In this document: piece after piece, positions 35,606-45,659 of the stretch
Position numbering within the stretch: the first letter of the stretch is position 1
How the letters are laid out: every line of letters starts with the position of its first letter
Assembly (NCBI GenBank): GCA_003313425.1
Contig: NHZP01000005.1
Span: 1,302,001 to 1,366,000, forward strand
Length of the DNA: 64,000 bases
Direction: 5' to 3'
From: Pseudopyrenochaeta lycopersici
Taxonomy: Eukaryota; Ascomycota; Dothideomycetes; Pleosporales; Pseudopyrenochaetaceae
Notes under the pieces: model-generated
The model's input: only the letters and a program-made list of their open reading frames with translations
The model's database searches: none
Told to the model about the DNA's origin: nothing
Program-made: the position numbers and the translations under genes

Positions 35606-37343
35606 TCAATAGTCTAGTCCTTCTTTCTCTGCCTTGTCACACTCTTCCCTCATAATTGCAGCATGCTTCTCACTCCTGGGTGTAATGTCACACTCGAATG
35701 GCTCCGGTAAACTGAAAAAGCCTGGTAACATCCTTGATGTCACCTCGACCTCCTTTCCATCTTCTCCAATCTTCTTCTTCAGATCAAAACCCCACAGCAC
35801 ACGAGCGATGTTGATGAACAGCGACCGCTCAGCCACGTGGACACCAGGACATGCGCGTCGACCGGCGCCGTAGGCGAAGTGGTCGCGCTCCATTGGATCG
35901 GCAATGTTCATGTACTGTGCTGCGGAAGCAGGGTGGTTCATATACCGGGAAGGATCAAAATTCGAGGGACTAGACTTGAAATTTGGGTCATGGTGAATTG
36001 CCCTAAATCTAAGTCAGTTCGGTTGGCAGATAATCGTGGCGGTTTGATACTCACCACCAATTCAATACCGCTACAGTTCCCTTTGGAATAAAGTACCCTT
36101 CGTACCAGTCATCCTCGCTGGTTGCGTGCGCCATGCCGAATTTGTTCAAAGGCCTCCATCTCAAGATCTCTTTGATCACGCTTCTGACGTATGGTAAGTT
36201 TTGTTCATCTTCCCAAGTCGGCAATCGCTCTTTTCCAACAACCCTGTCCAACTCCTCCTGTGCCTTCCTCTGCGCCTCGGGAAACAACACCATTGACAGG
36301 ACAAAGTTGTTGAGCGTTGTACCGGTCGTCTCTGAGCCAGCCTCAATGAGACCACCGCACGTGTATGCCGCCGCGAGGTCGTCGATCCCAGATTTGGCGG
36401 GGTCGTTGAGATAGAAAGTCTTCGTGAAGCAGTCCCGTGCCGTCCCCGCATCAGTCTCACGTTTGAGACGGTTCCAAAGATCGAGGTAAACTTGGCTATC
36501 TTGTTCGAAGATCTTCTGTCCATGTGAGCGCCAATTGCCTAACAGCCACTGGGGCAGTGATGCAAGTGCTGGGAAAGTCTCGATCGCATATGCACCAGGC
36601 GCCGTCATCTCCGTGAATCTTTCTATAACACCATATATGCGCCGAATCAAGGGATCATCCCAGTTCGGTATCCTATAACCATATGTAACTAGCATAATAA
36701 CACTAGCTGAGTACCGCCTCATGATACTCATAAACTCCTTAGGCGTATCCAGCAACCCTTTGAGCAACACTTTACTCTCGAAGTCTTGAACTGGCTGGTA
36801 CTTCACACTTGTCTTTAGATTCAGTAAGTCGTGGCTATGCTTTCGAATACTTCGCCAGCGAGGACCGTAAGGCATGAAAAGTTGCCGACGCCCAGCAGAC
36901 GCGACATCTTGAGCGAGCGGGGATGGCGCGCGCGATGAATAAATGCTGGACTTCTTGTCCATCAAGTCCCTTACGGCTTTAGGCGAAGACAGCCACACGT
37001 AGTCTGTGCCTCCGATCTTGGTGTAAAAAATATCGCCATGTTGCTTATGCCATTTAATGACTTTGGTGCGTTGTGTCTCAGTGTCGGCGAAGTCGAAGAG
37101 GTTTCCTACAAAAGGGAGGCCTTTCGGACCGGGTGGGAGGTGGCGCCGGCGTGAGTCCTAAAACATTCCATCAGCAGTCTGGATTTGGGGATATATTGAC
37201 AACAGTTTACATACTTTGAGTACATTTGGAACGACAAAGAAGTATACAGTAAGAAATACGATTATCGGCGTGGAGATAAGTAGAAGAAGCTTTAGCAATA
37301 TAGAGGTCGAGGCCAGACTTTGAAAGCTATATAAGATCGCCAT
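35606..37343 (-). CDS. Cytochrome P450 monooxygenase
   Basis: Three exons (37343-37215, 37157-36055, 36002-35606) join over introns of 57 and 52 bases to about 542 residues. A membrane anchor (LLKLLLLISTPIIVFLTVYF) at the N-terminus and the hinge RRRHLPPGPKGLPFVGN place it on the endoplasmic reticulum as a class II fungal P450. The I-helix reads CGGLIEAGSETTGTT, the K-helix ExxR is EILR, and the heme loop FAYGAGRRACPG at about residues 453-464 carries the cysteine ligand. It resembles the O-methylsterigmatocystin-oxidoreductase-like group of fungal P450s that act on aromatic or terpenoid small molecules, a resemblance noted from memory only. It is divergent from the alpha/beta hydrolase gene, 361 bases apart. 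Its 3' end lies 60 bases from the SDR stop. Confidence 0.92.
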
Positions 37344-37704
37344 GGTGAATATGCTCTGTTTTCACACCTCGTTTAACGTGTCGTTGTACACTTTATCTTT
37401 GAGGTAAGATATCTGACCAGTTTGAGCCAAGCAGAGGCTCGCAATAGCCTTCCAAAGATAATGCTATTTCCCCAAGTCTAATTGGGGATACTTTGGCGGG
37501 TCCACGCGACTCTGGGGTAGCCCCCCATGTTTTCCCCGCAATTGATGAGCGTGCCCCACAACGCACAATTGCTGCATCCTTGTAAGCCTATTGACATCAT
37601 TTACATTGGGAATAAATCATACAAAGAATATATTCCCATAAAGAAAAAAGCACCAAAGTCTGGTCATTGGAGCGCGAGTCTCATTCGAGAGTAGTATTGA
37701 GACT
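37344..37704. promoter_or_regulatory. Shared divergent promoter of P450 and hydrolase
   Basis: These 361 bases separate the two starts. CCCCACA occurs at 37554-37560, and nearby are CTGGGG (about 37513) and a CCCCGC box, so the run from 37486 to 37560 is unusually rich in C4/G4 tracts. The same heptamer recurs in the neighbouring decarboxylase/SDR promoter. Common control is inferred from the shared motif. Confidence 0.4.
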
Positions 37705-38583
37705 ATGCCGTTACAGCGTGACCATGAGGGTCGAACGTTCGTCGTCCACCCAAGCGGACAGCGTACACACTACATTCTTGACAATTTTACCGATCCCTGG
37801 AAACCTCAAGAGACTATTCTAATACAGCACGGATTTGGTCGGCACTCTGCCTTCTGGTATCATTGGATTCCCATCTTGTCACGGAGATACCAAGTAATTC
37901 GAAGGGATCTGCGAGGCCATGGGCATTCAAGTTATCCTGATGCAGAGCAAAGGCCAAAATACAACTACAATACGGATAACATACTCGTTGAGATTATTGA
38001 AACGCTCGATGAGCTCGGTATCCAAAAGGTACATTTCTTAGGCGAATCAACAGGTGGAATACTGGGCGAGATACTCGCGGCGAAATATCCAGAACGATTA
38101 CTTAGTCTGACGGTTTGCTCAACACCAACACATCTACCACCACCAGCATTGCAATTGTTCGCCTTCGGCAAAAAGGACTGGCCAACAGCATGTAGAGAGC
38201 TTGGCTCGCGAGGTTGGGCTGAAGCACTTGCTTCCATTCCGGGGACGATCCCGATCTCAGATTCGAACTACCTTCCGTGGTATCTGGATCAGATCACCAT
38301 CAGCCATGGTGAAGGACTGGCACAGTATGCTGAGTTTTTGTCGACACTTGACTCGCGGCCGTTTCTGAGTCAAATCAGGGTTCCAACCTTGATTCTGGCA
38401 CCCACTCAGAGTGCTGCAGTGAAAGCAGAGGATCAAAAAAATTTGGCCGAGATTATTGAAGGCAGCAAATTGGTGTTTATTGAAGGATATGGGCATGAGA
38501 TATACGTCACGCAGGCTACTAGGTGTCAGGAAACACTCCTGGGCTTTTTAGACTCTGTGCAATCCTCCGGCAGGGTGGTGTGA
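37705..38583 (+). CDS. Alpha/beta hydrolase (enol-lactonase-like)
   Basis: This is a single exon of 292 residues. The fold features are the oxyanion strand LIQHGFGRHSAFWYHW, RRDLRGHGHSS, the nucleophile elbow GESTG with Ser115, and the late histidine in EGYGHEIY near residue 264. The strand that normally presents the catalytic acid reads LILAPTQSAAV and shows no Asp or Glu at the usual place, so the acid may come from elsewhere or activity may be altered. The overall pattern is like 3-oxoadipate enol-lactonase (PcaD) and related lactone hydrolases. Together with the PcaC-like gene 3.6 kb away this suggests lactone chemistry, an inference from context. No signal peptide is present. It shares its promoter with the P450. 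Confidence 0.85.
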   Translation: MPLQRDHEGRTFVVHPSGQRTHYILDNFTDPWKPQETILIQHGFGRHSAFWYHWIPILSRRYQVIRRDLRGHGHSSYPDAEQRPKYNYNTDNILVEIIETLDELGIQKVHFLGESTGGILGEILAAKYPERLLSLTVCSTPTHLPPPALQLFAFGKKDWPTACRELGSRGWAEALASIPGTIPISDSNYLPWYLDQITISHGEGLAQYAEFLSTLDSRPFLSQIRVPTLILAPTQSAAVKAEDQKNLAEIIEGSKLVFIEGYGHEIYVTQATRCQETLLGFLDSVQSSGRVV

Positions 38584-38602
38584 ATATAGAAAATTAACGA
38601 TC

Positions 38603-39457
38603 CTATGATTTGCGTTGGCGAAGTCCAGCTCGTCGAGGAGGAGCTTGCTCATCACTCTGCGTACTGATCGCTGTGCCGGCTACTGTTACAGCTGCTTTCT
38701 TGATGCCAGGCTTCCTTTTGGGTTCAGCCTTTGTCTTAGAGGCTGATGAGACACCAGGCTGTTGGCCAGCAGCCAACATCTGCACGAATGCCGCTATTCT
38801 CTTCGGTCTAAGCGCCTCCGAAGCAGTTTGAATCCTATGTAACGTTGCAAACCTCTGGCTTTTGTTTAAGCTTCCCCAGAATGCGTCAGCGGCGGGCTCC
38901 TCGGCAAGTGCGCTCTTCAAATCATCCGGGACTACTATTGTGGCGGGACCCGCATATGCACGCTCCCATCTTCCATCCGCTTTAGCAGCTTCTACTGCGG
39001 CCAAACCTGCGGGATGCATCCGACCTTGCTCTACGAGCCGTGCCACCGTCTGAACGTTCTTCTGAGACCAAATACTTTTTGCACGTCGCGGTGTGTAGCG
39101 AACCGTCCACCAAGTTTCATCAATGCTGTTGGCGCGGCCATCGATCCAGCCGTAGCATAGCGCAGCCTCTACCGCCTCGGCACCTGATATTGAGGGGATG
39201 CCAGAGTTCTTCTTGGCGAATTTGAGGTACACTCCTGGAGCAGTGTCGTGCTCGCGCTTTAGGAAAGCCTCGAAGTCAGCCGAAGTAGGGAAGGCTTGAA
39301 TAGGTAGATCAGACGGAACTGATTTGGAGGCCATAGTCATTAAAGCGCGTAAGACGAGATGACTTGGCTTGAGAATAGCGCTTCTGGGGCAGGAATGTCT
39401 ACGGGCAAAGCCTGTGAAAAATGGTCGGTAGATCACGGCTCGTAGCGGTGCCAGCAT
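38603..39457 (-). CDS. YdeI/OmdA-family protein
   Basis: This is a single exon of 284 residues. The conserved core is EAVEAALCYGWIDGRANSID, then RYTPRRAKSIWSQKNV and WERAYAGPATIVVPDDL, the pattern of the bacterial YdeI / OmpD-associated (OmdA) family, often annotated as bacteriocin-protection proteins. The biochemical role is not known. The first 40 residues are rich in Arg and hydrophobic residues with no acidic ones (LRAVIYRPFFTGFARRHSC), so a mitochondrial presequence is possible; alternatively translation starts at the internal MTMASKS. The C-terminal tail is Lys/Arg-rich and disordered (KTKAEPKRKPGIKKAA, RRAGLRQRKS). Its membership in the neighbouring metabolic cluster is uncertain. It is convergent with the hydrolase gene, with only 19 bases between the stops. 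Confidence 0.78.
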   Translation of the reverse strand: MLAPLRAVIYRPFFTGFARRHSCPRSAILKPSHLVLRALMTMASKSVPSDLPIQAFPTSADFEAFLKREHDTAPGVYLKFAKKNSGIPSISGAEAVEAALCYGWIDGRANSIDETWWTVRYTPRRAKSIWSQKNVQTVARLVEQGRMHPAGLAAVEAAKADGRWERAYAGPATIVVPDDLKSALAEEPAADAFWGSLNKSQRFATLHRIQTASEALRPKRIAAFVQMLAAGQQPGVSSASKTKAEPKRKPGIKKAAVTVAGTAISTQSDEQAPPRRAGLRQRKS

Positions 39458-40799
39458 ATACGCTCTGAATTTAGAATATTACAATATCGCTGGGGACGAA
39501 TAGTGTGTGCTACATAGGCCTCAAGACAGGATATGAAGAGTTGGGGGTTGGGGCGTCTATGTGTCACTCGGACAGCTTGACGCGTTGTCGCGCTGGCACG
39601 TGAGATAACCACTATCCCATTTCCGTGACGTATGAACCCTTGGCCAACACTCCAGCATCTTCGCAACGGAGGACAGAACAACGTCCAGATCGACTGTGAA
39701 CTAGATTAATGTCTTCATCCACTTAGACCTGGCGATGATGATCCAGTTCCTACACATCGCCAGTATGGTTTCCCACTTCGTGATATATTCCACAGGCCTG
39801 ACTGAACATACGTGGCATTATAGAGAGCCTACACATCACGTCAGCTAATACAATAAACAATAATGTACGGACAGAGAGAAGTTTTACTGGTTGATCGACG
39901 GAGTACATTGGAGCAATAGCTGAGCTAGAGTAGTGAGGAGATTGGTAGCGCTCGGGGAGGCTGATGACCTCCTTCCGCCATGGCATTCAATGAACAGCGT
40001 GCTCCCCTTTCCAGATAATTACAACCATGATGTGGATTACTTAACATACGCGTTTAAATCACTTGAATCGGCTGAAAGGCTTACTTTTTTGTGTGGTGTT
40101 TTGGTCAACAGGAGGTTATAAACCCTCACTTGAAAAAGAGGCACAATTTTATGGCTGAGCTACGACGAGGACTTAGCCTATGTGCTTGCCTTTGAATCAA
40201 TCTTTAACATTGTAAACACCCGAGATTATGCCTCTTTTAACCTCCTCTAGTCGCAGAATAATTGGAATCATGTAATACACATCAGTGTATCTTGATCATA
40301 TAGAAAGCCGGGGGCAGGTAACTACTTATAAAAGATTTCTTATAGACTGCGCGTTGGATTTAGCATTGTTTGATATCATCCCATGTGTCCTCTGCATTCA
40401 GCTAGACGTGGTCCATTCTACGGAGTGGGGGTCTAAGATCATTTGGTCCGTATAAGGATACTCCGACGTGCAAAGCTCCGAACGCCGAAACCGCTTTCGC
40501 TCCGACTCGGTATTCGGGTTCATCTACTCTTGAAGTACAATACTGTGGTCACTTTTGCCAAAAGCAGACTGGGGACAACTGGACTGGATTTCAATTCCAT
40601 GCGTCTTTTGGTGCATGTGCCCAACGTTGGTACACTCCTTTATAATCAACCCCCACTTCTTGGCGCCCGGACAAAACTCAATTCTGGAGAGGAACAACGC
40701 AAACTAGCTGGATCTCTACAACAAGTGCTAATTGTCCTACCCAGTCTACATACGAATTCTCATATAGTCATAACACAAGTTGTTGATATCGTGGCCACG
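39458..40799. other. Intergenic, divergent promoters
   Basis: About 1.3 kb separates the YdeI-like gene and the monocarboxylate carrier. I see no coding frame with recognisable content. The middle (39800-40300) is AT-richer. Two GTGGGG/CCCCAC cores lie near 40427 and 40655, upstream of the carrier gene, but not the full CCCCACA heptamer. Confidence 0.4.
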
Positions 40800-42212
40800 A
40801 TGGCTGCAACTTCGCAGGCAGTATCTAGAACAGCACATAGTAGTCCCGATGATCTAATCTCAACACCCAATAACCGGTCAGAAATTGAGCTAGAGGCCAG
40901 CTCAAGATGGGGAGAAGGGGCTGAAAATGAGTCTTTGCTACCTTCTGCCGACGGCGGGAAAGATGCTTGGTTATTTTTGGCCGCTGGGTTTGTGCTTGAG
41001 ATTATGATATGGGGTATGTGTATCATTAACATTCGAAATTAATACCACTAGAAGCTGACCTTAAACTCAGGATTTCCATGGTCCTACGGTATTTTCCAGG
41101 ACTATTATAGTACCAGCATACCATTCGCAGGCTCTTCTGGTATTCCCGCCATTGGTACTTCTGCCATGGGCATACTTTACATTGCCGCCCCTCTTACTTT
41201 TGGTACCCTCATCAAATTCCCACGGTGGAAGCGTCCATCTATAGCGCTCGGTTTATTTACAATGTGCATCTCTCTCGGACTGAGCTCACTGTGCAACACG
41301 GTACCACAACTGATTGCCACGCAAGGCATTCTCTATGGAGTTGGTGGGGCGATCACTTACAGTCCTGTAATTCAGTTCATGGATGAATGGTTCATAAGGA
41401 GAAAGGGATTCGCTTTTGGCGTTATGTGGGCGGGGACCGGTCTCGGAGGCGTCTTAACACCTCTCCTTCTAGAATTCCTCCTGCATAAGTTCGGCTTCCG
41501 TACCACACTTCGGATATGGACCATCATACTCTTTGCCATCAGTTTGCCACTAATCTGGTTCCTCAAGCCGCGTCTTCCTGTACCAGCAACGAACCGTGCG
41601 AGACTGGGCTTTACCTTCCTCAAAGCCAAGTCATTTTGGATTCTGCAACTCGGTAACGTCCTTCAAGGCTTCGGGTTCTTCGTCCCATCCATATATCTTC
41701 CTACCTACGCAAATCAACTAGGCTTCAGTAGCACCATCTCAGCTCTTACAATCGTATTAATCAATATCGCCGCGGTATTTGGCTCTGTTGCTATGGGTAG
41801 CATCATAGACAAGTGGCACGTCACTACAGGCATTCTCATCTGTACGACAGGATCTGTGCTCTCAGTCTTCTTTATTTGGGGCTTCAGCACCTCTCTTCCC
41901 CCGCTTCTCATTTTCAGTTTCATGTATGGCCTCTTTGCGGGTTCCTTTGCCACAACATATCCAGGCATTTTAAGAGCGGTCCAAAGGAAAACTGGCCAAA
42001 TGGAGGGCCCTATGATCTTCTCATTTCTAGCTATGGGCCGGGGGATAGGGAATGTAATTTCAGGTCCCTTGAGTGAAGCACTTCTGAAGCTAGGAAATGT
42101 TGGTGAGCATGGCTTATATGGCACGCAATACGGGACCTTGGTGGTTTTTACGGGAATTAGCGCTGTCTTTGGTGGAGTAGGCATCTTGGGGAAAAGGGCT
42201 GGATGGGTGTAA
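40800..42212 (+). CDS. MFS transporter, monocarboxylate type
   Basis: Exon 1 (40800-41013) and exon 2 (41071-42212) join over a 57-base intron (donor GTATGT, acceptor CTCAG), giving about 451 residues. The hydrophilic N-terminal tail of some 55 residues is followed by twelve likely membrane segments, for example AWLFLAAGFVLEIMIWGFPWSYGIFQDYY, the second half beginning SFWILQLGNVLQGFGFFVPSIYLPTYA. The first segment with its WGFPWSYGIFQ motif and the GLGGVLTPLLLEFLL segment are typical of the monocarboxylate porter family in fungi. It would carry small organic acids with protons across the plasma membrane. In this setting it is a candidate uptake system for the compound degraded by the neighbouring enzymes, an inference from position. 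The start ATG is the first in frame after an upstream stop-free leader. Confidence 0.85.
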
Positions 42213-42246
42213 GGCTTGTGCACATGGATACCTCCACCACCACGTT

Positions 42247-43506
42247 CTAGGCTATATCAAGGACAATCTTCCCTCGGACTCTTCCACCAACCATGTACTC
42301 CTTTACTTTCTCCCATGCCCTAGTATAACTTCCCTCATCCAGGATGCCCTTGACGACATCCTGCACCTCAACTTTTACGTCCTCTTTCTCAGCTAGTTGG
42401 GTTATTTGTTCCAGCAACTCACTCTTCTGGTAGAGAATTACGTTTGCATAGCGCGGCCCAAAAAAGTAGCCTCGGATATGTCGAATAACTTGGGATGGGT
42501 AGGTGAAATATGTCAAAGGCCCACCCATGGCGGTGCGGGATGTTTTGTCTCCAACGATAGTAATGTAAGCGGCATATGAGTGTAGCAGATCGTACTTGCC
42601 CCGACGTCAGCATAGAAATTAGAGGTGAATGAGAGGGTCACGTACCCAGTGGTTGAACATTTCAGTCCCGCCAACGCAATCGATGTATAAATCGTACTTC
42701 TTCCCTTCTAGTCTGCCATCTAGCAGCGTCTTCACGACATCTTGCGTACTGTAATCGATAACTTCATCTGCACCCAGGCTCTTCACGAAGTCGGCGTTCT
42801 TGCCAGAGCAGATGCCAATGACATGGCAGTTATACAACTTTTTCGCAAGCTGTACGCACCAACCACCAACGCCGCCGCTAGCTCCAGAGACAATGACTCG
42901 ACGCTTTGAATTTGGACTTTGCGCTTCTGTAGGTAGCCAGTCGAGACATGCGAATGCGGTAAGGACTACGAGAGGGATCGCGGCAGCTTCATGGTGGCTC
43001 AAGTTGGATGGCTTTTTTGCAATCGGTTCGCCAGGCTGGATGTTTAGGTATTGAGTGAACGTGCCTTCGGCCGTCTGCTAGGACATCAGCAATATGTTTA
43101 TCCCGTGTTCATTTACCATTTCTCTAACTACCATTGCCCTATCCGATAACACTTCTTCACCCTCAAAAAGCAGACACTGACAGAGACAACATGCCGCTCG
43201 GTTGCATAATCCATAAACTGCATCTCCAATCGCCCACTCCCCGCTCTTCTTCAATTCTTCGCCAATTGCAACAACCTCGCCCGAATAATCTCGCCCAATG
43301 CCTTTCTCTTTCTTGCCTGCTAGCCACCCAATAAGCGGATTACCCCAAAGTTGAATATCTACCGGGTTGATTGCCGCAGCTTTGACCCTGACAAGCAGTT
43401 CTTGTGGACCTGGTGCTGCGAGGGGAGCATGATGTAGGTGTGGCGCAGTGGAAGGTTGGGTGTAGGTTAGTGATGTATTTGATTCCGGAAGGCTCGAGGA
43501 AGCCAT
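42247..43506 (-). CDS. Zinc-type alcohol dehydrogenase-like / quinone oxidoreductase
   Basis: Three exons are proposed: 43506-43195, 43074-42646 and 42594-42247, about 362 residues. The second intron (42645-42595) has a normal GTACGT donor. The first has no GT donor in the right phase; the best solution is a GC-AG intron with donor GCATGT at 43194, ending at 43075 (or 43078, one of two adjacent acceptors). The protein is an MDR-superfamily reductase: AAAINPVDIQLW, GRDYSGEVVAIG, the nucleotide motif VSGASGGVGGWCVQLAK and SLGADEVIDY. It lacks the catalytic-zinc cysteine set, as in quinone oxidoreductases, so an NADPH-dependent enone or quinone reduction is likely. A CCCCACA heptamer lies about 235 bases upstream (43740-43746, minus strand). 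Its stop is 34 bases from that of the convergent carrier gene. Confidence 0.83.
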
Positions 43507-43923
43507 ACTAAAGTGCTATGCTCTCTTCGCACAGTCCAAGGACTAGAGGAAAGAAGGTCAATGCCAAATGTACAATTGACTTTGCAAGGCAACACCGGCT
43601 ACATCGGCTATATGCAAGCGAAAACGAGGCTCGAGCCTGGCATTCTGCGCTTCAATACTGATGGAAAACATGGCGGGGTGCCAATGACGTTGAATTTCAA
43701 ATCAACCTAGCCAATGTGGACTTGGACAAGGGCAAAAGATGTGGGGTTAGCCTAAGTCAACACGACCTGCGTGTTGGCGAAAGCGAGTCATGCCTGATGG
43801 ACAGTGAAAATCATAACCGCGTCATGATAACTAAAGAATATTGTTCTTAGCTTTTGATATGTACATCATTTGAATCTATGATATGATAAGCGTTGCACTC
43901 TAATAAGTCTGTATGCTACCCAA
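43507..43923. other. Intergenic; oxidoreductase promoter
   Basis: These 417 bases hold the promoter of the minus-strand oxidoreductase and the 3' end of the MFS exporter gene. TGTGGGG (the complement of CCCCACA) is at 43740-43746. No coding content was recognised. Confidence 0.4.
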
Positions 43924-45659
43924 TCAGAGCTTGACCGTACTACTTGCCCTGATCCGCTCACCATATTTGATGAATAAAAATGGTATAGGAATTAACGCCA
44001 GCGCAATGAACCCAAGTAATGAATTCCCCCATCCATATCCTAATTGCGCGTACATCGTTTGACTGCTTAGCGGGATAAATGCAGCCGCTAGTGATCTCAG
44101 TACTGTGCTCGCCGCCATTGCACTCGCGGCATGCACTGTGAAAACATCCACGAGGTATGTAGTCGCAGGCATGAAAGTCATTAATAACCCGAAGCCAATG
44201 ATTCCAGTGGCTACCATAGGGACCATGTAGTGCGTTTGAAACTGCACAGCCCACCCATACATGAACAATCCAATTGGAATGAAGAATCCGCCTAGAGTCA
44301 TGATGTAGAGGCGATGTTCCGGTCTGAAGTCTCCTCGTTCAATGTGCTGATGTACGATTTTATTACCGTAGTGAATATACGCAAATTGGCCAATTAATGA
44401 GCCGACACCGAGTCCGAGGAAGGATAGACCGGTAATGCCACCGCGCCAGCCGTACTGATTCGTGAAGACGACAGTGAACGTTGTGAATAGGATATATAAA
44501 TATGCGTAAGTAATGGCGATATAAATTGATATCGCGAAACAAATTGTAGAGCGAAAGAGCATCTTGGCAGGTCGAATGATGGAGAACTTGAAGAGGTCTG
44601 TGGGTGACAGACCGCTATCGAGTTTGGATCGCAATTGCTGATTCCCAGTTTTCACACGAAGCCGGTTCGTTTTGCGTTGTAGGATGACGACACCGGAAGT
44701 TTCGCTCATGAGCAGTAGGGACATGATAAAGAACGCGCCGCCCTAGTAGGTTAGGGCCAAGTGTAGTGTTAACAGGACGGGAGCATACCACTATTGCGAC
44801 GAACCAAAAGTTCCACCTCCATCCCTTCGCCGCCGTGAGGAAACCACCAATTATAGGCCCTACGCACGGTCCAATGGCTTCCAAACCATTAGTCAATGTC
44901 ATCGAAGGAGTTCATATACATACTCGGGCCCATCATCCATACCGCCATCGCAGTGCCGCGTTGCTCGCGAGGGATCAAGTCGGCAATTGTACCCCCTCCT
45001 AGGACCATAGGTGCTCCTCCAAAGCAGCCCATGAAAAATCTAAAGACAATAAACATTTCCATGTTAGAGGCCACAGCAGCGGCTATTGTGAAAATAATGA
45101 ACAAAAGGTTGCAACTGTGGTATAGCGGGAGTCTTCCATACATCTCTGACAGTGGTGCAATGATCAGAGGCCCAAATGCAAATCCTAGTACATATACTGA
45201 TACCATGAAGCCTTCAAGCATATCACTTGTTGAGTGGAAGTCCCTCATGACTTCCGGCACACCAGGCGCGAATTGCGAACTTGCAAGAGGGGTCAAGAAC
45301 GTGATTGCTGAAATGAGTGACACCATACCCCATTTTTTTGATGCCTTCCAGTTCATTGGATTTTCTGGGTCGTCAGGGCCATCGAAGTCGACAATATCTG
45401 GATCACTAGCCGGCTCATCTTCTGAATCGTTTGAGCTCGTTATCGATCCTGAACTGTTGGCCTTCTCGAGATCTTTTTCCAATGCTGCGGGTACATTATT
45501 ATGTGGAGCAGGCGAAATGGATGGTTGCGCCGAAGCCTGGCGGGAAATTTGGTGTAACGAGCCGATGTTGCTTGGAATGTCAGCATCGTGTCCTTCGGCT
45601 GCTGCAAGGTCGATGATTTCGCTTCTCGTAGGATGGCGGTACAGTTTTGGTGTTGTCAT
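43924..45659 (-). CDS. MFS transporter, DHA1 drug:H+ antiporter type
   Basis: Three exons (45659-44924, 44877-44789, 44742-43924) join over two 46-base introns, giving about 547 residues. The acidic cytosolic N-terminal tail (DSEDEPASDPDIVDFDGPDDPENPMNW) leads into MNWKASKKWG, a signature of fungal DHA1 multidrug and polyamine carriers. Membrane segments include LISAITFLTPLASSQFAPGV, the motif-A loop PLSEMYGRLPLY, RFFMGCFGGAPMVLGGGTIADL and GPTIGPCVGPIIGGF (motif C). It probably exports toxic small molecules or metabolites by proton antiport at the plasma membrane. It closes the metabolic run, and its role there could be export of an end product or of the inducing compound; this is inference. 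Confidence 0.88.

Noticed and set aside
34087..37704. CreA (SYGGRG) sites as proof of carbon catabolite repression
   Set aside because: The loose consensus is expected about once every 256 bases on both strands, so the four and three copies seen are only slightly above chance; only the exact heptamer repeat was kept as a finding.
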